Below, in pieces: positions 8,352 to 16,438 of a stretch of 39,930 nt of DNA. The stretch is from Lachnospiraceae bacterium (lineage in GTDB: Bacteria; Bacillota_A; Clostridia; Lachnospirales; Lachnospiraceae). Under the pieces are notes generated by a model. That model was not told the origin of the DNA, did no database searches, and was given only the letters and a program-made list of their open reading frames with translations. The stretch covers positions 1 through 39,930 of the forward strand of contig JAGADM010000103.1 of the NCBI GenBank assembly GCA_017613595.1, read 5' to 3'. Within the stretch, counting starts at the first letter, position 1; each line of letters starts with the position of its first letter. Made by a program: the position numbers and the translations under genes.

Positions 8352-9298
8352 GTGCCCTCCTCTCCGGTAAGTGTGATAAACACTTCCTCAAGCGTTTTGG
8401 TCTCGGAACGCATTTCGAGAACCGGAAGGTCAGCGCCTGCAAGCGCGCGGAACAGTTTCTCGCGGATATCGGCTCCCGCCTTCGGGAATACGGAACAGGC
8501 ATATACGCCTTCTTCAGGCACACGCTCTTCGCGGACGGTCTGAATGTCTCCGGCACTCATGAACCCCGAAAGCACGTCGTCGACATGACTCTTGTCCGTT
8601 CTTGCGGCAATATAGATGCCCTCCGTACCGCCGATCGTATGAATAATCTGCTCGGGGGTATCGAGGACGATCTTCTTTCCGTGGTTGATGATCAGAACAC
8701 GGTCGCAGACCGCGTTAACCTCAAAAAGGATATGCGAGCTGAGGATTACCGTATGCTCCTTGGCAAGACTTCTGATGAACTCACGCATCCAGGAAATCTG
8801 CATCGGATCAAGACCGACCGTAGGCTCATCAAGAATGATGACCTTCGGATTGCCGAGAAGCGCCTGCGCAAGGCCGACACGCTGCCGGTAGCCTTTACTC
8901 AGATGCTTGATAAGCTTGCGTTGCATGTGGTCGACGCGGGCCAGTCCCATAACGCGGTCTACTTCCGCCTTACGGTCCTTCTTAGGTACCTTTCTGAGCT
9001 CGGCAACAAAGCCGAGATATTCACGTACCCGCATATCGGGATATACGGGCGGAATCTCCGGCAGATAGCCGATGCACTGCTTTGCCTTTTCGGGCTCGTC
9101 GAACATGTTGTAGCCGTCGATGATGACATCGCCCTCGGTAGCCGAGATATAGCCGGTGATCATGTTCATCGTGGTGGATTTGCCGGCGCCGTTCGGGCCG
9201 AGAAACCCGAGGATTTCGCCGTCTTCAACGGTAAATGACAGATCATCCACTGCGGCGAAGCTGCCGTACCGTTTTACCAGGTTCTTAACTTCAATCAT
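8345..9298 (-). CDS. ABC transporter ATP-binding protein (GldA-like)
   Basis: A 317-residue ATPase that powers the adjacent ABC-2 permease from the cytosolic face. Walker A GPNGAGKST is at residues 34-42, the signature LSKGYRQR at 133-140, and Walker B VIILDEP at 153-159. YLPEIPPVYPDMRV sits where the Q-loop is expected and is typical of the GldA/NatA-like drug-and-gliding subfamily. The last 80 residues form an accessory domain. GGAG lies 6 nt before ATG 9298. No clear promoter is seen in the 56 bp after dapB, which is filled by the dapB terminator, so the cluster may use a promoter inside dapB or partial read-through. Confidence 0.93.
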   Translation of the reverse strand: MIEVKNLVKRYGSFAAVDDLSFTVEDGEILGFLGPNGAGKSTTMNMITGYISATEGDVIIDGYNMFDEPEKAKQCIGYLPEIPPVYPDMRVREYLGFVAELRKVPKKDRKAEVDRVMGLARVDHMQRKLIKHLSKGYRQRVGLAQALLGNPKVIILDEPTVGLDPMQISWMREFIRSLAKEHTVILSSHILFEVNAVCDRVLIINHGKKIVLDTPEQIIHTIGGTEGIYIAARTDKSHVDDVLSGFMSAGDIQTVREERVPEEGVYACSVFPKAGADIREKLFRALAGADLPVLEMRSETKTLEEVFITLTGEEGTC

Positions 9299-9314
9299 AA
9301 TATGCTCCGTAATA

Positions 9315-9351
9315 CTAAAAGAAAGGGCTGCCGGTTAAGACCGCCCCTTTC
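9315..9351 (-). terminator. Intrinsic terminator of dapA-dapB
   Basis: GAAAGGG (9321-9327) pairs with CCCTTTC (9345-9351), with an inner CGGT/ACCG stem. On the minus strand the hairpin is followed by TTTT. It begins 4 nt after the dapB stop codon and precedes the GldA-like gene. Confidence 0.8.
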
Positions 9352-9354
9352 TTC

Positions 9355-10116
9355 TTATTCCATATCAATTGCGTCCTGCATGTTGTAAAGGCCCGGGCCT
9401 TTGCCGGCAAGGAACTTCGCGGCAGCAACCGCGCCTTTGCCGAAGATGGCTTTCGAATAGGCCGTATGCTTGATTTCGATCACTTCGTCGGTACCGGCAA
9501 AGATGATCTCGTGCTCTCCCACGATCGTACCGCCGCGGACAGCCGAAATACCGATTTCCTTTACAGGTCTCTGCTCTCTTCTCGCGGAACGGTCAAAGAC
9601 ACGCTCGTAAGGCTCCGGAAGCGCTTCGTCGATGGCATCCGCGATGGCAAGCGCGGTACCGCTCGGTGCATCCAGCTTCAGCTTGTGATGACGCTCCACA
9701 ATCTCGATGTCAAAGCCCTCCGGGGCAAGAACCGCGGTAACGGCCTTAACCAGCTTCAAAAGGGTGTTGATGCCGAGAGACATGTTCGCGGAACGGAATA
9801 CCGCAAGATCCTCGGACGCTGCGTTGATCTCCTCGATCTGCTCCGCGGTATAACCGGTGGAACAGAGAACCAGAGGAAGGTTCTTCGCCTTAGCGTCCCG
9901 GAGGAGCTCCGTCAGCAGCTTCGGCGACGTAAAATCGATTACGACGTCCGCCTGCTCCTTCACTTCCGCAAGACTTTCATATACAGGGAAAGGCCGGTCA
10001 CTCTGACCGGTCAGATCGATTCCCGCTACGATTTCCGCGTCCTTGTCGGCTGCGACAATGTCCGCGATAACTCTGCCCATGTGGCCGTTGCAGCCACGCA
10101 TAATAATCTTTGTCAT
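9355..10116 (-). CDS. dapB: 4-hydroxy-tetrahydrodipicolinate reductase
   Basis: NAD(P)H-dependent reduction of HTPA to tetrahydrodipicolinate in lysine and diaminopimelate synthesis. The 253 residues match the family. The N-terminal dinucleotide-binding loop GCNGHMGR is at residues 8-15 and the active-site motif ERHHKLKLDAPSGTA at 141-155, with its catalytic His and Lys. The start at ATG 10116 was chosen because AGAGG lies 6 nt before it; a 19-residue upstream extension is not family-like. It lies 75 bp after dapA, a spacer with small GC hairpins, and is presumably expressed from the dapA promoter. Confidence 0.97.
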   Translation of the reverse strand: MTKIIMRGCNGHMGRVIADIVAADKDAEIVAGIDLTGQSDRPFPVYESLAEVKEQADVVIDFTSPKLLTELLRDAKAKNLPLVLCSTGYTAEQIEEINAASEDLAVFRSANMSLGINTLLKLVKAVTAVLAPEGFDIEIVERHHKLKLDAPSGTALAIADAIDEALPEPYERVFDRSARREQRPVKEIGISAVRGGTIVGEHEIIFAGTDEVIEIKHTAYSKAIFGKGAVAAAKFLAGKGPGLYNMQDAIDME

Positions 10117-10191
10117 AAGAAACCTCTGAAATGTATCATTTACGGCCGTGCCCGGCGTGCCGGTATGCCGCATCGTGCTGCATATGCGGAA

Positions 10192-11079
10192 TTACTTAAC
10201 GATTCCGAGTTTCTTCATCTCATCCCACAGTACAACCTGGTTATCGGGCTCCATCTCGGTAAGAGGTGCTCTGACAACGCCGTTGCAGAAGCCGAGCATC
10301 TGGCAGGCTGCCTTTACGGGGATCGGGTTTACTTCGCAAAAAAGAGCCTTGATCAGCGGAATGTACTTCAGCTGAAGTTCTCTCGCCTTCTTCGTGTCGC
10401 CGCGCAGATAGCTTGCAACCATCTCATGCGTATCCTCGGGAGCGCAGTGAGCCAGTACGGAGATAACACCGCTGCCGCCGAGCGAAAGGATCGGAACGAT
10501 CTGGTCGTCGTTGCCGGAGTACAGCTCAAAATTTTCATCGACAAGGCTCATCAGCTTTGCCATCTCGCTGAAATCACCGGTCGCGTCCTTCACGCCGACG
10601 ATGTTCGGAACCTCATTGTAAAGCTTTGCAACGGTCTCCGCCGCCATCTTGCAGCCGGTACGTCCGGGAATGTTGTAAAGTACAATCGGCTTCGTTGTCG
10701 CATTGGCGATCGCCGTAAAATGCGCGATCAGCCCCTTCTGCGTTGCCTTGTTATAGTAAGGCGTAACGACAAGCATCGCGTCGGCGCCTGCCTTTTCCGC
10801 CTCTTTGGTAAGATAAATCGCGGTATCCGTGCAGTTTGAACCGGTACCTGCGATAACCGGAACCCTGCCCGCTGCTCTCTCGCAGCAGAAACGGATGCAG
10901 TCGATGTGCTCCTCGTGCGTCATGGTAGAAGCCTCGCCGGTCGTTCCCATAACAACGATAGCATCGGTCTTATGCTCGATCTGGTAATCGATCAAAGCGC
11001 CGAACTGATCAAAATCCACGCTTCCGTCATTCTGAAACGGTGTGATGATCGCTACTGCGGAACCCTTAAATATAGACAT
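10192..11079 (-). CDS. dapA: 4-hydroxy-tetrahydrodipicolinate synthase
   Basis: Condenses pyruvate with aspartate semialdehyde, the first committed step to lysine and diaminopimelate. The 295 residues fold as a TIM barrel. MGTTGEAST holds the substrate Thr pair (46-47), VTPYYNK and LYNIPGRTG carry the active-site Tyr135 and Arg140, and GVKDATGD holds the Schiff-base Lys164. ATG 11079 is 8 nt after GGAGG; the GTG further upstream overlaps that site and was not used. A strong promoter (11188-11216) and a palindrome in the leader precede it. No lysine riboswitch fits into the roughly 100-nt leader. Confidence 0.97.
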   Translation of the reverse strand: MSIFKGSAVAIITPFQNDGSVDFDQFGALIDYQIEHKTDAIVVMGTTGEASTMTHEEHIDCIRFCCERAAGRVPVIAGTGSNCTDTAIYLTKEAEKAGADAMLVVTPYYNKATQKGLIAHFTAIANATTKPIVLYNIPGRTGCKMAAETVAKLYNEVPNIVGVKDATGDFSEMAKLMSLVDENFELYSGNDDQIVPILSLGGSGVISVLAHCAPEDTHEMVASYLRGDTKKARELQLKYIPLIKALFCEVNPIPVKAACQMLGFCNGVVRAPLTEMEPDNQVVLWDEMKKLGIVK

Positions 11080-11150
11080 GTGAAACACCTCCGTATTCCA
11101 TACAACCCGGGCATTGTCCGGATCAGATTTTATCTTGGAAAATCAAGTAC

Positions 11151-11174
11151 GGTCCCTGTTTGGAAACAGGAACC
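11151..11174. repeat. 24-bp near-perfect palindrome in the dapA leader
   Basis: GGTCCCTGTTT and AAACAGGAACC arms flank a central GG; only one base pair of the arms fails to match. It occupies about +7 to +30 relative to the predicted dapA transcription start. It is either a repressor operator acting as a roadblock or a stable hairpin at the 5' end of the mRNA. Confidence 0.7.
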
Positions 11175-11187
11175 CATATTCCTTTGC

Positions 11188-11216
11188 ATTGTACCATTTT
11201 CCGCGGATTCTGTCAA
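11188..11216 (-). promoter_or_regulatory. Sigma-A promoter of dapA-dapB
   Basis: Perfect -35 TTGACA (11211-11216), a 17-bp spacer and -10 TACAAT (11188-11193) with TGG before it, an extended -10. The -35 lies directly against the 3' end of the esterase gene. Confidence 0.88.
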
Positions 11217-11218
11217 TG

Positions 11219-12019
11219 TCAGGCCTTCGGCTCAAGCGCCCACTCAAGACCTGTTACAAGATGCGTCCGCCAGAAGTTGAAATCGTGTACGCCGGGCGCC
11301 GTAACAAATGTAACCGGCACCTCGATGGAATCGAGAAATGCCTTAAAATCGCGGTTCGGCTGAATGAGGAAATCCTCGGTCCCGCAGGCCATGAAGATGT
11401 CCGGGATCTTTGCTCCGCTCTCCTTCAGCCTGCGGACAAGAACCTCGGGATTGATATCGGTCTGCGCCGCCGTCTTGAGGTCACCGAATACCCATGCGTA
11501 GTACTCATAGTTGGCCATACCGTTCGGCATGTCCGGGGTGAAGAACGAAAGGCCGTTCTGGATCAGAGCGGACGAAAGCGCCATAACCTTTCCGAATGTC
11601 TCCGGGAACAGGAATGCCGTATGAAGGGCTCCGAAACCGCCCATCGAAAGACCGCCGATAAAGGTGTCCTCCGCGCGGTCCGAAAGGCCGAACGTCTTTC
11701 TCGTATAATCCACGAACTCCTTACCGACGTAGCTGGCGTATTTGCAGCCGGTCTGCGGCTGGTCAAGATAGAAATTGTTATCGCCGTTCGGCATGAAGAA
11801 GTTGACGTTGAAACGGTTTGCGATCTCCCCGAGAGGCGCGTTCACGAACCAGTCCGAATCGCAGCCGCTGAAGCCGTGCAGAAGGTATACCGACTTGGTC
11901 GGTCTCTGATAGTGCGGATTGCCCTCCGTACCGAACGCGTTGTCATTGCATAAAACCGCCGTAAAATGCACCGGACGGCTCAGCATCTTCGAGAAAAACG
12001 TACCTGAAAAATGTGCCAT
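11219..12019 (-). CDS. Alpha/beta-hydrolase esterase (esterase D / FrmB-like)
   Basis: A 266-residue carbohydrate- or acyl-ester hydrolase of the putative esterase family (tributyrin, acetyl-xylan and feruloyl esterases). YLLHGFSGCDSDW (45-57) holds the oxyanion region, GGLSMGGFGAL the nucleophile Ser125 in GxSxG, ACGTEDFLI the Asp216, and GVHDFNFW the His245. No signal peptide is seen, so it is probably cytosolic. ATG 12019 follows AAGGAGA. The gene is 50 bp downstream of the CPBP protease gene in the same direction and likely shares its promoter. The true substrate cannot be told from sequence. Confidence 0.88.
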   Translation of the reverse strand: MAHFSGTFFSKMLSRPVHFTAVLCNDNAFGTEGNPHYQRPTKSVYLLHGFSGCDSDWFVNAPLGEIANRFNVNFFMPNGDNNFYLDQPQTGCKYASYVGKEFVDYTRKTFGLSDRAEDTFIGGLSMGGFGALHTAFLFPETFGKVMALSSALIQNGLSFFTPDMPNGMANYEYYAWVFGDLKTAAQTDINPEVLVRRLKESGAKIPDIFMACGTEDFLIQPNRDFKAFLDSIEVPVTFVTAPGVHDFNFWRTHLVTGLEWALEPKA

Positions 12020-12069
12020 AAGAAAGTCTCCTTTTCAAATCAGTTCTGTGTTGTCCTGCCTATGCGCAG

Positions 12070-12753
12070 CTACAGTACTTCAAAAATCAGCAGTGCGCCG
12101 ATCGTGTTGATCGCGACGTTGGCGCTCCCGTGAACGATCCATCCCGCCGCAACCGAGCGGTACCGCCCGCTTAAGAATTGCAGAAACAGTCCCACGACGG
12201 CCAGCCCGACGATGCACAGCAAAAGGATCAGCGGGTGGAACCAGCTTCCGATAATGCCGATATGGTACAGCGAGAACAGTAAAGCACTCACCGGATACCC
12301 GATTCTCTTATCCGGAATGATGCCGGACAGAAAGCCCCGGAAGAAGGCCTCCTCCAGAAACGAGTTCACGATAATGATGTAGGCAAATACGAAGAAGCAG
12401 TTCTTCCTCGTAAGGCCCTCCTTCGTGACCAGGCTCTGCCGTATGGACGCCATGTCGATCCGGCTTTTAAAAAGCAGAAACAAAACGATGATCCCCACGA
12501 AGAACAGCGCGATGCACAGTAACAGCTTGCGGATGCTCTTCGGCTTATGAAGATTGATGACCTCGCGCGGTTTCTTCTTCGAAAGAAGCACATAAAGAAG
12601 GATCGCTCCGCCGAACGACGCAACCTTGACCGCGCTCTTGACCCAGTAACCGGGTTTTACGATCTGCTCCGTAAGAAACACGATCGTAAGCGCAGCGGCC
12701 GTCAGGACAAGTCCCGCAATCCATACTTTTCCTATTCTCTCCCGCTCTTTCAA
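12070..12753 (-). CDS. CPBP-family intramembrane glutamic endopeptidase
   Basis: A 227-residue protein with six to seven membrane helices. The hallmark EEAFFRGFL lies at 134-142 (Glu134/Glu135 and Arg139), SLYHIG carries His164, and VHGSANVAINTIG carries His208 and Asn212: the full Abi/CaaX-protease catalytic set. Such proteases process membrane or prenylated proteins, or give immunity to self-made bacteriocins; the substrate here is unknown. The start is the rare TTG at 12753, supported by AAGGAG about 9 nt upstream and by lack of a better codon. A good promoter is at 12788-12816. Confidence 0.88.
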   Translation of the reverse strand: MKERERIGKVWIAGLVLTAAALTIVFLTEQIVKPGYWVKSAVKVASFGGAILLYVLLSKKKPREVINLHKPKSIRKLLLCIALFFVGIIVLFLLFKSRIDMASIRQSLVTKEGLTRKNCFFVFAYIIIVNSFLEEAFFRGFLSGIIPDKRIGYPVSALLFSLYHIGIIGSWFHPLILLLCIVGLAVVGLFLQFLSGRYRSVAAGWIVHGSANVAINTIGALLIFEVL

Positions 12754-12787
12754 AACCTGTTCTCCTTTTCATCGGCAACTGTGAAAC

Positions 12788-12816
12788 AGTATAAAGCAAA
12801 TATGTGAAAAAATCAA
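12788..12816 (-). promoter_or_regulatory. Sigma-A promoter of the CPBP protease gene
   Basis: -35 TTGATT (12811-12816), a 17-bp spacer and -10 TATACT (12788-12793). A small inverted repeat, ACTGT-GAA-ACAGT (12778-12790), overlaps the -10 and the predicted start of transcription. Confidence 0.75.
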
Positions 12817-12903
12817 GAAACACGGGCCTTCAATACTGTGGAGAGAAACGGAAAAGTTTGAGGAAAAACTGTGAAGTCGGTTGCATTTTCCCAAACGATA
12901 TGG

Positions 12904-12914
12904 TGGTATAAAAT
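12904..12914 (+). promoter_or_regulatory. Extended -10 promoter of the phosphodiester glycosidase gene
   Basis: TGG followed by TATAAAAT (from 12907) gives an extended -10 about 30 bp before the start codon. A TTGCAT at 12881-12886 is 20 bp upstream, too far for a standard -35, so the promoter would rely on the extended -10. Confidence 0.55.
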
Positions 12915-12939
12915 CAGCAACGGAAAGGAGGCGTTTTTC

Positions 12940-13899
12940 ATGAGCCGATGGATTACCGGACACGGACTGCTGGCGGCAGTGCTGATCACACTGTTCACCG
13001 GGTATGCTCTTTTGGATGTATTTGTGATCCCGCATGAATATGCCGACGCGTCCGCCGGGAAGCAGCGCGTCACCGCAGAGGCCGGCACGGAAAACGTTTC
13101 CGACGGCAGCACCGCGCAGAATTCCCTTCCCGGAAACGAAAACCTGACCGAACCGGTCATCACCGACCGGTCCTATAAGGATGCGAATATTTCCGTAACA
13201 ATTACCGAATACCGCGTGAGCGATACCAACGTCTATGTGGCGGATGTGTACGTCTCCTCGCCGCAGTACCTCTTCTCCGCTCTTGCGAAGAACAAATACG
13301 GCCGCAACATCAAGGATACGACATCCGCGATCGCGAAACAGGCCGATGCGATCCTGGCCGTTAACGGCGACTTCTACGGGGCCCGCACCCACGGCTATGT
13401 GATCCGAAACGGCGTGCTGTACCGCTCCGAAGCATCCGGCGGTACAAGCGAAGACCTGGTGCTTTATAAAGACGGCTCCATGAAGGTCATCCGCGAGTCC
13501 AAAGTGACCGCGCAGGCGCTTTTAGACGAAGGAGCCGCGCAGGTATGGGCATTCGGCCCCGGTCTCATCTCCGACGGTGAACTGATCATCAATCAGAATC
13601 AGGAAGTCGGAAAGGCCATGGCCTCCAACCCACGAACGGCGATTGCGTACGTCGAAGAAGGTCACTACCTTCTCGTCGTAAGTGACGGCCGGACGAGTGA
13701 AAATGACGGCCTCACCCTCTACGAAATGGCATCGTTTTTGAAATCTCTCGGAGCTAAGACCGCCTATAACCTGGACGGCGGCGGCTCTTCCACCATGGTT
13801 TTCATGGGTAAAGTCATCAACAATCCGACCACCAACGGCCGGAAGACTTCCGAAAGGAGCGTGAGCGACATTGTATGCATCGGATACCCGAAACAATGA
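12940..13899 (+). CDS. Phosphodiester glycosidase family (NAGPA/DUF2233) exoprotein
   Basis: A 319-residue membrane-anchored protein: one N-terminal helix (about residues 8-28) followed by an exported region. The first part is a low-complexity linker; from about residue 80 on it matches the NAGPA fold (KQADAILAVNGDFYGARTHGYVIRNG, AFGPGLISDGE, PRTAIAYVEEG, YNLDGGGSSTMVF, ERSVSDIVCIG). The family includes the mammalian uncovering enzyme and bacterial exoproteins thought to cleave sugar phosphodiesters, possibly on the cell wall. ATG 12940 has a perfect AAGGAGG 9 nt upstream; the longer frame lacks support. The gene diverges from the CPBP gene and overlaps the next plus-strand gene. Confidence 0.9.
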   Translation: MSRWITGHGLLAAVLITLFTGYALLDVFVIPHEYADASAGKQRVTAEAGTENVSDGSTAQNSLPGNENLTEPVITDRSYKDANISVTITEYRVSDTNVYVADVYVSSPQYLFSALAKNKYGRNIKDTTSAIAKQADAILAVNGDFYGARTHGYVIRNGVLYRSEASGGTSEDLVLYKDGSMKVIRESKVTAQALLDEGAAQVWAFGPGLISDGELIINQNQEVGKAMASNPRTAIAYVEEGHYLLVVSDGRTSENDGLTLYEMASFLKSLGAKTAYNLDGGGSSTMVFMGKVINNPTTNGRKTSERSVSDIVCIGYPKQ

Positions 13900-14302
13900 T
13901 TCTGCAGGCGAACTGCGTCATTCGTATGTACTTGCCGTAAAGGTATATGCCGCGGTCACGGCCTTTGTATGGCTGTTCGGCGCGGTCTACGAACATTTCA
14001 GCTTCGGCGTATATTCCGTCTACATGCAGTATGCCTTTATCGTTCCGCTGCTGCTCGGATTGATTCCGTCAATTCTCTTCGCCGTACCGAAAAATCCGAA
14101 GCGCATACGCCCTCTTGCCCGGAAGTTCTGGCATGACGGCATCGCCGTACTGACCGTCGGCTCGCTCTTTACCGGCGTCCTGCACATCTACGGAACGTCC
14201 AGCGGCTGGTCTTACCTGTACGCCTTTGCCGGCGCGGTACTGCTGTTTCTCGCGCTTTTACTGCATAAAGAGGTGTGTCCGGGAGAAGAACATTCCCGTT
14301 AA
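13871..14302 (+). CDS. Small four-helix membrane protein, unknown function
   Basis: A 143-residue protein with a short polar N-terminus and about four membrane helices (about 20-38, 48-68, 90-108 and 115-132), ending in a charged tail. I do not recognise the family. The start is taken as TTG 13871, with AAAGGAG (13854-13860) inside the previous gene about 10 nt upstream, which makes a 29-nt overlap. The alternative ATG at 13896, fused with the previous stop codon, is in another frame and gives no protein. The overlap suggests coupled translation with the phosphodiester glycosidase protein. A strong terminator follows. Confidence 0.7.
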   Translation: MYASDTRNNDSAGELRHSYVLAVKVYAAVTAFVWLFGAVYEHFSFGVYSVYMQYAFIVPLLLGLIPSILFAVPKNPKRIRPLARKFWHDGIAVLTVGSLFTGVLHIYGTSSGWSYLYAFAGAVLLFLALLLHKEVCPGEEHSR

Positions 14303-14311
14303 CATATACCG

Positions 14312-14344
14312 GTACCCGGAAGTTACGGCTTCCGGGTACTTTTA
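14312..14344 (+). terminator. Intrinsic terminator after the plus-strand pair
   Basis: GTACCCGGAAG (14312-14322) and CTTCCGGGTAC (14329-14339) form a perfect 11-bp stem with a 6-nt loop, followed by TTTT. It is 10 nt after the stop codon at 14302. Confidence 0.92.
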
Positions 14345-14361
14345 CGTTTCAGGCATCATAA

Positions 14362-14387
14362 GAGCCCGGCGGATTTCCGCCGGGCTC
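14362..14387 (-). terminator. Probable terminator of typA
   Basis: GAGCCCGGCGG and CCGCCGGGCTC make a perfect 11-bp GC-rich stem with a 4-nt loop, 49 nt past the typA stop codon. On the minus strand it is followed by TTATGATG, a weak U-run, so efficiency is uncertain. With the neighbouring hairpin it separates two convergent transcription units. Confidence 0.6.
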
Positions 14388-14435
14388 AAATAATACGCTT
14401 ATCAGTTTTAACAGCAATCAAACGAATGCCGAATC

Positions 14436-16256
14436 TTACTTTCTGCTTGCTCTCTTACGCATCAGCGAATCGAGAATCTTCTTACGGATACGGAGGCTCT
14501 TGGGAGTTACCTCGAGAAGCTCGTCGGTATCGATGAATTCAAGGCACTGCTCAAGGCTCATCTCAACCGGAGGCGTAAGACGGAGCGCTTCATCGGCAGC
14601 GGACGAACGCGTGTTGGTCAGCTGCTTCTTTTTGCAGACATTAACTTCAACGTCTTCCGCTTTGCCGTTCTGACCGACAACCATGCCGGCGTAAACCTTA
14701 TCGCCGGGAACGATGAAGAGCGAACCGCGCTCCTGCGCGTTGAAAAGACCGTACGTAACGGCTTCGCCGCTCTCAAAAGCAATCAGGCTGCCCTGCGAAC
14801 GGTACGAAAGGTCGCCCTTATACGGCTCATAGCCGCTGAAGATCGTATTCATAATGCCTTCGCCGCGCGTATCGGTAAGGAACTCGCCGCGGTATCCGAT
14901 CAGTCCGCGGGACGGAATCGAGAACAGGAGTCTCGTATGTCCGGAACCGAACGAATTCATGCCCTTCAGTTCGCCTTTTCTCGCGGAAAGCTTCTGAATG
15001 ACAGTACCGGAGTACTCGTCCGGAACGTCTACCTGGCACTCTTCCATCGGCTCAAGCTTCTTGCCGTTCTCATCGTAATGGTAGATAACCTCTGCCTTAC
15101 TAACGGCAAATTCAAAGCCTTCACGGCGCATATTCTCAATCAATACGGAAAGGTGCAGCTCGCCTCGTCCGGAAACCTTAAAGGCTTCGGTCGTGTCGGT
15201 TTCCTCCACGCGGAGCGAAACGTCGGTATTGAGCTCACGGAACAGTCTCTCGCGAAGATGGCGGGAGGTGACAAATTTGCCTTCCTGACCTGCGAGCGGG
15301 CTGTCGTTAACGATAAAGTTCATGGCGATCGTCGGCTCGGAAATCTTCTGGAACGGGATGGCTACCGGATTCTCGGGAGAGCAGAGCGTGTCGCCGATAT
15401 GAATGTCGCTGATACCGGAGATCGCAACGATGCTTCCGACGGTCGCTTCGTTGACTTCGACCTTCTTAAGACCGTCAAACTCATAAAGCTTGCTGATCTT
15501 AACCTTGCGCATCTTGTCGGGATCGTGATGGTTCACGATGACGCATTCCTGGTTCACGCGGATCGTGCCGTTGTCGACTTTGCCGACACCGATACGGCCT
15601 ACGTATTCGTTATAATCGATCGTGCTGATGAGTACCTGCGTACCCGCGTTCTCGTCGCCCTCGGGCGCCGGAATGTAATCGATGATCGTTTCAAACAAAG
15701 GCTCCATGCTGACGGGCTTGTCATTCAGTTCAAGAATCGCAATACCGGTCTTGGCGGAGGCAAATACGAACGGGCACTCAAGCTGGTCCTCATCCGCGTC
15801 GAGGTCGATCAGAAGATCGAGTACCTCGTCGATGACTTCCTTCGGACGCGCCTCGGGACGGTCGATCTTGTTGATGCAGCAGATAACCGGAAGTTTCAGT
15901 TCCAGTGCCTTCTTCAATACGAACTTGGTCTGCGGCATCGGGCCCTCAAAGGCATCGACTACGAGGATTACGCCGTTAACCATCTTAAGCACACGCTCTA
16001 CCTCGCCGCCGAAATCGGCATGGCCGGGCGTATCGATAATGTTGATCTTGATTCCCTTGTAATATACGGCTGTATTCTTGCTGAGGATGGTGATGCCGCG
16101 CTCACGCTCGATATCGTTCGAGTCCATGACGCGTTCTTCCACAACCTGTCCGGTACGGAATACGCCGCTCTGTTTCAAAAGCTCATCGACCAGGGTCGTT
16201 TTACCGTGGTCTACGTGAGCGATAATCGCAATGTTTCTTACATCTTCCCGCTTCAT
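14436..16256 (-). CDS. typA: Ribosome-associated translational GTPase TypA/BipA
   Basis: A 606-residue EF-G-like GTPase that binds the 70S ribosome and assists assembly and stress adaptation. G1 AHVDHGKTT (residues 13-21), G3 DTPGHADFG and G4 NKID are intact. The later [23 protein letters not shown] and [19 protein letters not shown] stretches are typical of domain V and the BipA-specific C-terminus. ATG 16256 lies 5 nt after GGAGG; a 27-residue in-frame extension beyond it would run into the promoter and was rejected. It stands alone, with its own promoter (16310-16337). Confidence 0.97.
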   Translation of the reverse strand: MKREDVRNIAIIAHVDHGKTTLVDELLKQSGVFRTGQVVEERVMDSNDIERERGITILSKNTAVYYKGIKINIIDTPGHADFGGEVERVLKMVNGVILVVDAFEGPMPQTKFVLKKALELKLPVICCINKIDRPEARPKEVIDEVLDLLIDLDADEDQLECPFVFASAKTGIAILELNDKPVSMEPLFETIIDYIPAPEGDENAGTQVLISTIDYNEYVGRIGVGKVDNGTIRVNQECVIVNHHDPDKMRKVKISKLYEFDGLKKVEVNEATVGSIVAISGISDIHIGDTLCSPENPVAIPFQKISEPTIAMNFIVNDSPLAGQEGKFVTSRHLRERLFRELNTDVSLRVEETDTTEAFKVSGRGELHLSVLIENMRREGFEFAVSKAEVIYHYDENGKKLEPMEECQVDVPDEYSGTVIQKLSARKGELKGMNSFGSGHTRLLFSIPSRGLIGYRGEFLTDTRGEGIMNTIFSGYEPYKGDLSYRSQGSLIAFESGEAVTYGLFNAQERGSLFIVPGDKVYAGMVVGQNGKAEDVEVNVCKKKQLTNTRSSAADEALRLTPPVEMSLEQCLEFIDTDELLEVTPKSLRIRKKILDSLMRKRASRK

Positions 16257-16309
16257 AGAAACCTCCGTTCGTTGCGGTATAACTGATATGTTCCGTTCAC
16301 AACCTTTAC

Positions 16310-16337
16310 ATTGTAACATATCATTTTCGAAATGCAA
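16310..16337 (-). promoter_or_regulatory. Promoter of typA
   Basis: -35 TTGCAT (16332-16337), a 16-bp spacer and -10 TACAAT (16310-16315) preceded by TGT, an extended -10. It sits immediately downstream of the terminator of the TPM gene. Confidence 0.82.
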
Positions 16338-16348
16338 GAGTTTCCTTG

Positions 16349-16400
16349 AAAAAAACTGAGAAGGGCATGCCCTCCGCGAAAACCCGCAGAAGGCATGCCC
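16349..16400 (-). terminator. Intrinsic terminator of the thrC-TPM operon
   Basis: GGGCATGCC (16363-16371) pairs with GGCATGCCC (16392-16400), with partial pairing inside the loop. The minus-strand product ends in a run of seven U (16349-16355) after a 7-nt spacer. It lies 39 nt after the TPM stop codon. Confidence 0.85.
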
Positions 16401-16438
16401 GACATGCTCAAAACATTATAAAACTTATATCCGCCCTT

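Noticed and set aside
10117..10191. GC-rich hairpins between dapA and dapB as a terminator or attenuator
   Set aside because: Stems of 5-6 bp without a U-run; more likely just mRNA structure in the spacer.
11080..11187. Lysine riboswitch or T-box in the dapA leader
   Set aside because: The leader is only about 100 nt and shows none of the conserved T-box or L-box sequence blocks; only the palindrome is visible.
14937..16286. Long open frame (449 codons) antisense to typA
   Set aside because: It lies fully over typA, whose GTPase motifs are intact; the antisense product has no family features and no ribosome binding site. A codon-bias shadow.
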